Assembly (NCBI RefSeq): GCF_001046635.1
Contig: NZ_KQ130453.1
Span: 625,001-689,000, forward strand
DNA length: 64,000 nucleotides
Origin: Novosphingobium barchaimii LL02
GTDB taxonomy: Bacteria; Pseudomonadota; Alphaproteobacteria; Sphingomonadales; Sphingomonadaceae
Direction of reading: 5' to 3'
Under the pieces are notes generated by a model. That model was not told the origin of the DNA. It saw nothing but the letters and a program-made list of their open reading frames with translations, and made no database searches. Both the position numbers and the translations under genes were made by a program. Shown here piece after piece: positions 8,979-16,366 of the stretch. Each line of letters begins with the position of its first letter. Within the stretch, counting starts at the first letter, position 1.

Positions 8979-10157
8979 ATGAAACTCAGCGAACACCCTG
9001 TCGCTATGCCCGCACTGGCACGTATCCCGGCCCTCGTGCCGATTGACGTGCCGGCAGAGCCGCCGACCCCGGTCACGCAGCCTTTCATGCCGCCGCTGGA
9101 AGAATTCGTTCCGTTTCTGGAAACCATCTGGAGCAACCGCTGGCTGACCAACTCGGGGCCGTTCCACCAGCAACTGGAGCGCGCGCTCGAAGAGTATCTT
9201 GGCGTCCCGTATATCTCGCTGACATCGAATGGCACGACTGCCCTGTGGCTGGCCTTGCAGGCGATGAAGGTCGGCGGCGAAGTTATAACGACGCCGTTCA
9301 CGTTCGTTGCGACCGCCCATGCGCTGCGTCTGGTCGGAGCGACGCCGGTCTTCGTCGACATCGACGAGGAGGACTGCAACTTGGCGCCCGCCGGGATCGA
9401 GGCCGCCGTCACCGACCGGACCAGCGCGATCCTGCCGGTCCATTGCTTTGGCCATCCTTGCGATACGGCGGCGATCTCGCGCATCGCCGACGTCTACGAA
9501 CTTAAGGTGATCTACGACGCGGCCCATGCCTTCGGGGTTCAAACGGGCGGTCAGAGCATTCTGCGGCAGGGCGACCTTTCCGTGCTCAGCTTTCACGCGA
9601 CCAAGGTGTTCAACACTTTTGAGGGCGGGGCGATCGTTTCGCCGGACCAGCGCACCAAATCGAAGATCGACCGGCTGCGCAATTTCGGCTTCATCGACGA
9701 TACAGTGATGGCCCGTGCCTCGATTAACGGAAAACTGAACGAATTGCAGTCCGCTTTCGGCCTGCTCCAGCTGCGCTATATCGACGATCTGATTGCCCGG
9801 CGCGGCGAAATCAGCGCCCGGTACCACGCAGCTCTGGCGGACATCGACGGCATAGCACCGTTCACCATCGGCGGCGGGGCCACGCTCAACCATTCCTACT
9901 TCCCGATCCTGGTATCCGAAGATTATCCGGTAGACGCCGATGCCCTGTGCCGCCGTCTGCAGGCCGCAGGCATCCTGGCGCGGCGCTACTTCCATCCGTT
10001 GATCTGTGACATGCCCGGCTACCGCGACCTGCCTTCGGCGCGTCAGCCGCTGCCGGTAGCACGCCGCATCGCCCGGCAGATCCTGTGCCTGCCGATCCAT
10101 CCCAACCTCAGCGATAGCCTCGTCGATCGAACCATCGACATCCTCAGCCATGGCTGA
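8979..10157 (+). CDS. DegT/DnrJ/EryC1/StrS-family sugar aminotransferase
   Basis: 392 aa. NRWLTNSGPF near the N terminus, TSNGTTALWLALQA, TPFTFVATAHA and DAAHAFG are the standard blocks of PLP-dependent nucleotide-sugar aminotransferases. Lys209 in FHATKVFNTFEGG is the PLP-binding lysine. The enzyme probably aminates a keto-deoxy-sugar nucleotide, supplying an amino sugar or its acylated derivative for the polysaccharide. Its last 8 bases overlap the start of the following dioxygenase gene, so the two products are probably co-translated. Confidence 0.88.
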   Translation: MKLSEHPVAMPALARIPALVPIDVPAEPPTPVTQPFMPPLEEFVPFLETIWSNRWLTNSGPFHQQLERALEEYLGVPYISLTSNGTTALWLALQAMKVGGEVITTPFTFVATAHALRLVGATPVFVDIDEEDCNLAPAGIEAAVTDRTSAILPVHCFGHPCDTAAISRIADVYELKVIYDAAHAFGVQTGGQSILRQGDLSVLSFHATKVFNTFEGGAIVSPDQRTKSKIDRLRNFGFIDDTVMARASINGKLNELQSAFGLLQLRYIDDLIARRGEISARYHAALADIDGIAPFTIGGGATLNHSYFPILVSEDYPVDADALCRRLQAAGILARRYFHPLICDMPGYRDLPSARQPLPVARRIARQILCLPIHPNLSDSLVDRTIDILSHG

Positions 10158-11115
10158 AGCGCCTTTGCGTTCGGCGATGAAATGGGCGCGTGACCTGCCG
10201 GCACGAACCGCGCTGCGCTGCGCCAATTCGGCCATGTTCAATCCCCTGCTGATGCAGAGTCACGAAAACGCGCTGGCGCGACATGGTCCGCTTGCGCCAA
10301 GTCTTTCCGGCGCGGACTTTCGGATCGTGGAAGACCTGCGCCGCGACGGCATTCACATCACCAGCCTGGGCTCGCTCGGCCTGCCGGGATCGGACGAGAT
10401 GATGGCGGCGGCGCGGAGCTTGTCACGCGATTTCGCACCGGAAGCGCGCCGGCTCGCGGCAGAAGGGCAGGAGTTCGTCATCGTCCCGCCGTCCGACATC
10501 GCCTCGCGCCCGGAAATCTTCAGATGGGGTCTTAACGAGAGGCTGCTCGACATCGTGGAAAGCTACCTCGGGTTGCCTGCCGCTTATGACGGCTTGCAAC
10601 TCATCTACACCGTCGCGGATGGCAAGGAAGCAGGCCCGCGCCGCTGGCACCGCGACTGGGAGGACCGGCGCACGATCAAAGTAGCCGTCTATTGCAACGA
10701 CGTTGCCGCCGGCGGCGGCCCCTTCCAGATGATCCGCCGCCGCGACCCCCGGCAGGGGGGCGTCAACGGCTACCGCTATATGCTGGCGGACGATGCAGCG
10801 CTCACCGAAAGGCTGGGAGCAGGGTACGAAACAGACATGGTCAGCTGCGAAGGACCTGCCGGCACCGTCATCTTTTGCGAGACGGCAGAGCATTTCCACC
10901 GCGGCCAGCCTGCCCATACGGTGGATCGCACGGCCCTGTTCCACAGCTACTTCGCCCGGCAACCGCGCCATCCGTTCTATTGCGAACGCTCGGGCATCAG
11001 CCGTAGACAGATCGCCGACCTTGCCCGGCCGTTGAATGCGCGCCAGCAGGCCTGTGCGCTCTGGCGGCGAGAACTGCCGCTCCCGGTCCGGCTGATCCCC
11101 CCTGCCGGGCTTTAG
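10150..11115 (+). CDS. PhyH-like Fe(II)/2-oxoglutarate dioxygenase of the exopolysaccharide locus
   Basis: 321 aa. WHRDWED (His167, Asp169) gives the H-x-D iron ligands, and HFHRGQPAHTVDR supplies the distal His (248 or 250) and the 2OG-binding Arg260. Motif order and spacing fit phytanoyl-CoA-dioxygenase-like enzymes. The overlap with the aminotransferase gene suggests a small-molecule or sugar-related substrate in the same pathway, but the substrate is unknown. Start ATG 10150 lies inside the last codons of the aminotransferase. Confidence 0.75.
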   Translation: MAEAPLRSAMKWARDLPARTALRCANSAMFNPLLMQSHENALARHGPLAPSLSGADFRIVEDLRRDGIHITSLGSLGLPGSDEMMAAARSLSRDFAPEARRLAAEGQEFVIVPPSDIASRPEIFRWGLNERLLDIVESYLGLPAAYDGLQLIYTVADGKEAGPRRWHRDWEDRRTIKVAVYCNDVAAGGGPFQMIRRRDPRQGGVNGYRYMLADDAALTERLGAGYETDMVSCEGPAGTVIFCETAEHFHRGQPAHTVDRTALFHSYFARQPRHPFYCERSGISRRQIADLARPLNARQQACALWRRELPLPVRLIPPAGL

Positions 11116-11915
11116 CGCCAACCGCATTGCGCGGCCTGGCGCGGATAGGCACAAGGCCTGGCGTGAACACTATCTTCTTGCCGGCGCAGGCCTGCTGGCG
11201 GGTGCGATGAACGCGCTTGTCGGGAGCGGCTCCTTTGTGACCTTGCCGGCCTTGATGGCAACGGGCGTGCCGCCGGTAGTCGCCAATGCCTCGAGCAGCG
11301 TCGCCCTCTATCCCGGCGGTGCGGCCAGCGCCTGGGTCTACCGCAAGGACATCGGCCCCGTGGCGGCGTGTCGTTGACGCGGCTTGCCATAATTTCTCTG
11401 CTCGGCGGGGCGATCGGCAGTGTGCTCCTGCTGGCGACCCCCTCGACACTGTTCAACCGCGTACTGCCATGGCTGCTGCTCGTCGCCACGCTCGCACCGG
11501 CATTCAGCAAGCGCATCGCTGCGCGCCTCCACTGGGAAGGAGGCGGGGAAGGGCCGGGCCGACAGTTATCCAGTTGGGCGAGTTCCTGCTCGGCATCTAC
11601 GGCGGATATTTCGGCGGCGCCGTCGGCATCATGATGATGGCGATCTGGAGAGTGACTACGCGTACCGGCCTCAATCGTCTTCAGGCGCCGCGCACTTTGC
11701 TGGTGACGGCGGCCAACACCGCCGCCATCGGCATTTTTGCCGTGATGAACGCGGTACGCTGGCACGACGTGCTTCTATTGGCGCCCTCTGCAATAGCCAG
11801 GGGTTATCTTGGGGCATTGCTGGGAACGCATTTGCCTCGCCGCATGGTGGAGGCTGTCACGGTGATCCTTGCTGGCATCGTGACCGTGGAATTCTTCGCC
11901 AAGGCCTATTTCTGA
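11102..11915 (+). pseudogene. TauE/SafE (TSUP) family permease, broken by two frameshifts
   Basis: Three reading frames together spell one TSUP transporter. Frame one (to about 11373) gives LLAGAMNALVGSGSFVTLPA and SSSVALYPGGAASAWVYRKD. Frame two (about 11366 to 11555) gives SLTRLAIISLLGGAIGSVL and LPWLLLVATLAPAF. Frame three (about 11555 to 11915) gives EFLLGIYGGYFGGAVGIMMM and the C terminus. All are canonical TauE blocks in correct order. The breaks fall near GTGGCGGCGTGTCG and in the G-rich stretch around 11540-11565. Either the gene is dead or the assembly has two indels. Family members export sulfonates, sulfite or similar anions. Confidence 0.75.
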
Positions 11916-12023
11916 AAACCTCCGGCCGGTTGCAACTTCAGCCCGCACCTTGTTGATTTTTCGGGCATTGCATCACAGCTCCAACGCCTGCATGAAGATG
12001 TATCGAGATCGAAGGGGAAGTCG

Positions 12024-13436
12024 ATGCGCGCGATTTGGGCAGGTTGGGCAATTCTGGCGATCCCCGCTTCACTGGCTGCGCAGGAGGTCACGCCGCTACC
12101 CGGCGGTGCCAGCGCACAGGGCGATCTATCGGTAACGATCTACAACAACGACCTGGCACTGGTGCAGGATGTGCGCCCGTTGGACCTCGGTAAGGGCCGG
12201 GTGCGACAGAGCTTTCCCGATGTCAGCGCCCGGATCAGGCCTGAAACGGTATCGCTCACCGTGGCCGACGCTGCGATCGTGGAACAGAATTTCGACTTTG
12301 ACCTGCTAAGCCCATCCAGCCTGATGGAAAAAGCCGTGGGCGAGACGATCACGCTGATCCGCACGAATCCGGCAACCGGCGCCGAAACGCGAGAGCGGGC
12401 GAAAGTCCTGGCTGTGAACGGCGGTGTGGTCCTGGAAATAAACGGCCACGTCGAAGTCCTGCGCGACGACGGCCTGCCGGTACGTGCCGTGTTCGACCGT
12501 GTACCGGAATCGCTGCGTGCCCGCCCGACGCTGTCCGTCACACTGGCGAGCAATCGCGCCGGCAATCGCCCCGCGACGCTCTCCTACCTTTCCAGCGGCC
12601 TTGGCTGGAGCGCCGACTACGTCGCACTGTTCGACGACAAGAGCGGCACTGTCGACGTGCAGGGCTGGGTGACGCTGCGCAATACCAGCGGCACAACCTT
12701 CAATGCCGCAAAGACACTGCTGGTAGCGGGTGACGTTGGCAGTTCGAACGACTCAAATCAATATGCCCCGTCCTACTCTTCACGCCGGACAACGCGCGTA
12801 CAGCCCGGCACCGAGAGCGCGAACCGCGAACAACTCGGCGATTTTTATCTATACCCGCTGGCTGAGCGCACGACGATCGCCGACAAGCAGACCAAGCAGG
12901 TCAGCTTCCTTGATGCCAAGGGCGTGTCGGCCAGTTCGGCCTATCGTTTCGAGAACCCTTGGCTGGGCACCTCGAATGAGCCGCGCAGCGCTGCAAGCGT
13001 ACTGCGTTTCGCCAATTCGGGCGCGGGTGGTCTCGGGGACGCTTTGCCTGCCGGTACAGTGCGTGTCTATGTCCGCGACGCGCGCGGGCAACCGCAGTTC
13101 ACCGGCGAAAACCAGATCGACCACACTCCGCAAGGTTCCACCATCGGTTTGCCGACCGGCGACGCTTTCGACGTGAAGGTCCAGCCGACGACCGTTTCGC
13201 GCACGCGCCTTGGCGATAGCCGCTGGCGCACGCAGATGCGCTACCGCCTGACCAACGCTCGTTCGCGCACGGCGACGGTGGAACTGGTGCAGGGTGGGCT
13301 AGACTGGGGCGATACCCGTATCATCGAGGAGAACCGCAAGAGCGAACGGCGCGACGCGGGTTCGGCGGCATGGCAGGTCCCGGTGCCGGCCAACGGGGAG
13401 GCGGTGGTCACCGCGACGTTCGACACGCGCTACTGA
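12024..13436 (+). CDS. DUF4139 domain-containing exported protein
   Basis: 470 aa, with a signal peptide ending near ASLAAQ and AGGGGA seven bases before ATG 12024. Segments such as VTIYNNDLALVQDVRPLDL at the N terminus, YLSSGLGWSADYVALFD in the centre and QMRYRLTNARSRTATVEL near the C terminus are typical of DUF4139 proteins, which have a predicted beta-rich fold and no established activity. It is directly followed, with TGATG stop/start overlap, by a diverged paralogue. The pair is probably periplasmic or surface-associated. Confidence 0.8.
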   Translation: MRAIWAGWAILAIPASLAAQEVTPLPGGASAQGDLSVTIYNNDLALVQDVRPLDLGKGRVRQSFPDVSARIRPETVSLTVADAAIVEQNFDFDLLSPSSLMEKAVGETITLIRTNPATGAETRERAKVLAVNGGVVLEINGHVEVLRDDGLPVRAVFDRVPESLRARPTLSVTLASNRAGNRPATLSYLSSGLGWSADYVALFDDKSGTVDVQGWVTLRNTSGTTFNAAKTLLVAGDVGSSNDSNQYAPSYSSRRTTRVQPGTESANREQLGDFYLYPLAERTTIADKQTKQVSFLDAKGVSASSAYRFENPWLGTSNEPRSAASVLRFANSGAGGLGDALPAGTVRVYVRDARGQPQFTGENQIDHTPQGSTIGLPTGDAFDVKVQPTTVSRTRLGDSRWRTQMRYRLTNARSRTATVELVQGGLDWGDTRIIEENRKSERRDAGSAAWQVPVPANGEAVVTATFDTRY

Positions 13437-14998
13437 TGACTGCATGGCCATCCTTTTCGGTGTCGGCTACGGCCGCGCTGCTGGCCGTAGCCGCTGGCTG
13501 GCCGGCGGATGCCAGGGAAGGGACGCGCGGCGAGGGGGCCGAAAAGGCCGTAACTTCGTCTGGACCCGGTAGTGTGGAGCTGACGGTCTACCGCGCTCCC
13601 TATAGCAACGGCGCGCTGGACTTGCGCAGTCTAGGCGGCTTCGCGATGGTGACGGAGACGCGTAAGGTACGCCTGCCGCGCGGCCGCGCCGTGCTGCGTT
13701 TCGAAGGCGTGGCCGAAGGGATCATCCCGGTAAGCGCCGTGATCGAGGGGCTGCCCGGCGGCACGGTCGAGAAGAACCGCGATGCGCGCCTGCTGTCGCC
13801 CGCTTCGCTCGTCGATGGCACGCTGGGGCGGCAAGTCACTGTGACCCGCACCAACAAGGCAACCGGGCGCATGGTCAGCGAAGAAGCCACGATCGTCGCA
13901 GGTCCGCAACCAGGCGTAGTTTTGCGAACCGCGAACGGTGTGGAGACTCTGCGCTGCTCGGGCCTGCCGGAGCGTTTGGAATTTGCCGGGGTGCCTGCCG
14001 GGCTGTCCAGCAAGCCGGTACTCAGCGTGGTTACCGACAGCCCTTCGGCCCGCACCGTTTCCGTCCGGTTGAGCTACATTGCATCCGGTTTCGACTGGCG
14101 TGCAAGCTATGTCGCCACGCAGGCAAGCGATGGCCGCTCCCTCGACCTGTTCGCGTGGTTGAGCCTTGGCAACGGTAATCCTCAGGTCTTCGCCGATGCT
14201 CAAGTCAACGCGGTGGCAGGCAAGGTGAACCGGGTGGGCACGCCTATGTTGCGCGCGGCGGTTGGCGCATTGAGACTGCAATGCTACCCGCTGGGCACCA
14301 CTACTTCCGACCTACGAGAGCAGGCACGGCGCGACGATATTATTGTGACAGCCTCACGCAGCTTCGCCGGCGTACCACCACCCATACCGATGGCCGTAAT
14401 GTCGGCCCCTCCGCCGCCACCTCCGCCTCCTCCACCTCCGCCGGAAGACCTTGGCGATCTCAAACTCTACCGGGTGCCTGAGCGAGTGACGGTAAGTGCG
14501 CGCAGTCAGAAGCAGGTGGCGTTGCTGGCGCGCGAGCAAGTGCCGTTTGAGCGCCGCTATCGCCGTTCTGTTTCTCCGGGGGAGCGGATCGAGGCTGCTA
14601 CCACGGCGGTCGTGCTGGTCCTGCAAAACAAGAGCGAGGCTGGACTTGGCCTTGCGCTGCCTTCAGGAAGCACCGCGCTATACGCCGATGACCAAGGCGG
14701 TGAGCGACTGCTGCTGGGCCTAGGCTCGCTCACAGATCGCGCCGAAGGAGAAACGTTCCGGCTCGTAGCGGGAAACAGTACGCGGGTCACCGTCACGCAG
14801 AAAAAGGGCGCGGCCCGGGAATCGGTGATCACCGCCAGCAATACCAGCCCATTTTCTATCGTGCTGGAGGTGCCGATCGGCAGTGCCGGTCAAAAGATCG
14901 AGGTTGATGGCGCCGCGCTTACAACGATCGACGGCATCGCGACTTGGTCTTTAACCCTGCCGCCGAAAAACACCGCGCAATTGCGCTACCGGTTCTAA
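13436..14998 (+). CDS. Second DUF4139-type exported protein with a 12-proline run
   Basis: 520 aa from ATG 13436, which overlaps the preceding TGA. It has a signal peptide (LLAVAAGWPADA) and the same layout as the upstream gene: VELTVYRAPYSNGALDLRS near the N terminus and YIASGFDWRASYVATQ in the centre. Between the halves is a linker with DIIVTASRSFAGVPPP followed by 12 consecutive prolines (codons about 14408-14443), so translation would probably need EF-P. DIIVTASR resembles the segment after the signal peptide of TonB receptors. The function is unknown. Confidence 0.75.
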   Translation: MTAWPSFSVSATAALLAVAAGWPADAREGTRGEGAEKAVTSSGPGSVELTVYRAPYSNGALDLRSLGGFAMVTETRKVRLPRGRAVLRFEGVAEGIIPVSAVIEGLPGGTVEKNRDARLLSPASLVDGTLGRQVTVTRTNKATGRMVSEEATIVAGPQPGVVLRTANGVETLRCSGLPERLEFAGVPAGLSSKPVLSVVTDSPSARTVSVRLSYIASGFDWRASYVATQASDGRSLDLFAWLSLGNGNPQVFADAQVNAVAGKVNRVGTPMLRAAVGALRLQCYPLGTTTSDLREQARRDDIIVTASRSFAGVPPPIPMAVMSAPPPPPPPPPPPPEDLGDLKLYRVPERVTVSARSQKQVALLAREQVPFERRYRRSVSPGERIEAATTAVVLVLQNKSEAGLGLALPSGSTALYADDQGGERLLLGLGSLTDRAEGETFRLVAGNSTRVTVTQKKGAARESVITASNTSPFSIVLEVPIGSAGQKIEVDGAALTTIDGIATWSLTLPPKNTAQLRYRF

Positions 14999-15153
14999 GC
15001 ACCGGCAGGGAAACGGTAAATTTCGACCCGTTCACCCGCAAGCGGCCGGTTTACCGGTGTCGGTTCCAGAATGAACGGCGCCTTGTTGTAATGCAGCTTC
15101 GCGTCGAATTTCGCCGCTCTACGTGCATCATGGCTCATCACCAGCACCGTCAT
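14995..15153 (-). CDS. Small hypothetical protein (52 aa)
   Basis: ATG 15153 is preceded at ideal distance by GGGAGG, a strong ribosome site, and a matching promoter lies upstream (15241-15268). The product begins MTVLVMSHDARRAAKFDAKL and ends near VEIYRFPAGA; it is basic, has no membrane helix, and I do not recognise its family. It converges on the DUF4139 gene and overlaps its stop by 4 bases. The hairpin over its ribosome site (15162-15178) suggests translational control. An in-frame ATG at 15183 would add ten residues but has no ribosome site. Confidence 0.5.
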   Translation of the reverse strand: MTVLVMSHDARRAAKFDAKLHYNKAPFILEPTPVNRPLAGERVEIYRFPAGA

Positions 15154-15161
15154 AAGCGCAC

Positions 15162-15178
15162 CTCCCGACTGGCGGGAG
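15162..15178 (-). promoter_or_regulatory. Hairpin enclosing the ribosome-binding site of the 52-aa gene
   Basis: CTCCCG (15162-15167) and CGGGAG (15173-15178) form a perfect 6-bp stem with a 5-base loop. In the minus-strand transcript the 3' arm contains most of the GGGAGG ribosome site, eight bases before the AUG. This could act as an RNA thermometer or other translational switch. Structure seen; function inferred. Confidence 0.4.
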
Positions 15179-15240
15179 ATCATACCACCAGGATCGCGGG
15201 CAGTGACATCTCTAAGTTACGCCTACATCAACTTAAACCG

Positions 15241-15268
15241 ATAATATAGATTATGTTAAATATTTGAA
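15241..15268 (-). promoter_or_regulatory. Candidate promoter for the 52-aa gene
   Basis: On the minus strand TTCAAA (15268-15263) and TATTAT (15246-15241) are spaced by 16 bases in the most AT-rich stretch nearby. The predicted leader is about 80 bases and includes the hairpin over the ribosome site. Confidence 0.45.
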
Positions 15269-15637
15269 TACTCTATGATTAGGCACTAACTGGCCGCGCG
15301 CGCAGGAACTTGAGGACGAAGATATCGTCGTCATCGTCAGCCGGCGATCTCGATGGTCCTGCCCTTGCCCGGCAGTCGCCCGGGCCGACATCATGCTTAA
15401 TTCGAGCATGATGGAGACATCCTGCTATGCCGCTGCCGTGACCTGGCCGATTGTACGGAAAGGATGATGCCGCTGGTAAGCTCCTTAGCGATGCGACGGG
15501 AGATCGGCGGCGGCGCCGCCCGCCTCGCCAGCTAGACTTACATCTGGGAAGCGGCTTCAGGCTGCGCGGTCCACGGGACGATCGGCGCCTGGCGAGTGGC
15601 AGTTCGCATCATTGTATGGCAAGCACTCGCTCAGCGT
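15269..15637. other. Gene-free stretch with a 9-bp hairpin
   Basis: No convincing gene. A perfect inverted repeat is present: CATCATGCT (15389-15397), seven-base loop, AGCATGATG (15405-15413). It has no T-run and could be a transcriptional hairpin or a binding site. The rest may include decayed coding sequence, but I could not identify any family. Confidence 0.4.
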
Positions 15638-16366
15638 TCAAAAGCTCTCTGTCGATGACAGTTTTCCCTGCTGCATCCTGTATTCCACCAGCGCCGCTTG
15701 CTTGATCGGGACAGTCCAGTCGGCACCGGAGTAAAGTCTCATGGCGGGTAGAGGCAGGCAATTCTTGCGGCCTTCATCGCATTGGTGCCCATCCGACATT
15801 TCCACGCTGGCATTCGAGCGGTTGTGGAAGGTAATCGCATTTGAGCTGCGGGCGGCCACGACTTTCCCGGCAACGGACGTTGCCCGCGCGATGACCAGAA
15901 CGTCATAACCGACAAAGACTTTTAGAGAGGTCTGTTCAGCCTCGACGGTGCCAGCCACCGGCTTGATCGCAACGCGGAAAACGCGTTCGTTGGCGCCCCG
16001 TGGCGCGATCAGGGCCACGCGTATCAGCTTTCGCTCTCCCGCTTCCAGCACCAGTTTTTGCGGTGTGACCAAAAGGCCGGTTACCATAGGATCGGACGAA
16101 TCGATGCGCTTTTCCTGTGCAGTTCCGGCTGCCTGGATAAGCGCAGGTTCCGCTACCACATATTGACGCTCGTTACCGTCGTTGATGACCTCGATATCAT
16201 CGCGCGGAGGCGCATCGGGGGCGAGGTCTACGATGACCTTACTGAGCGCGATGCCCGCCCGTGCCGGCACTGCGGCAAGAGGGCCAAGCATAACGGCAAG
16301 AGCGATGGGGATCGCCGCCGCGCGGACCAGAAACGAGGTGATCGCGATAAGCGCAGGCATGTTCAT
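15638..16366 (-). CDS. Periplasmic pilus chaperone (PapD-like, archaic chaperone-usher type)
   Basis: 242 aa with a long signal region ending near AVPARA. IALSKVIVDLAPDAPPRDDIEV and the later LLVTPQKLVLEAGERKLIRV match the N-terminal immunoglobulin-like domain of fimbrial chaperones, including the strand that donates to subunits. ATG 16366 overlaps the usher stop by 4 bases. It is the last gene of a minus-strand operon: two SCPU subunits, usher, chaperone. It would stabilise the pilus subunits in the periplasm. Confidence 0.88.
   Translation of the reverse strand: MNMPALIAITSFLVRAAAIPIALAVMLGPLAAVPARAGIALSKVIVDLAPDAPPRDDIEVINDGNERQYVVAEPALIQAAGTAQEKRIDSSDPMVTGLLVTPQKLVLEAGERKLIRVALIAPRGANERVFRVAIKPVAGTVEAEQTSLKVFVGYDVLVIARATSVAGKVVAARSSNAITFHNRSNASVEMSDGHQCDEGRKNCLPLPAMRLYSGADWTVPIKQAALVEYRMQQGKLSSTESF

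Noticed and set aside
8871-10241. 456-codon open frame on the minus strand
   Set aside because: Antisense to the sugar aminotransferase with its intact PLP lysine motif.
15451-15705. 84-codon plus-strand frame in the gap before the pilus chaperone
   Set aside because: Overlaps the end of the chaperone gene in antisense, has no ribosome site and no recognisable motif.
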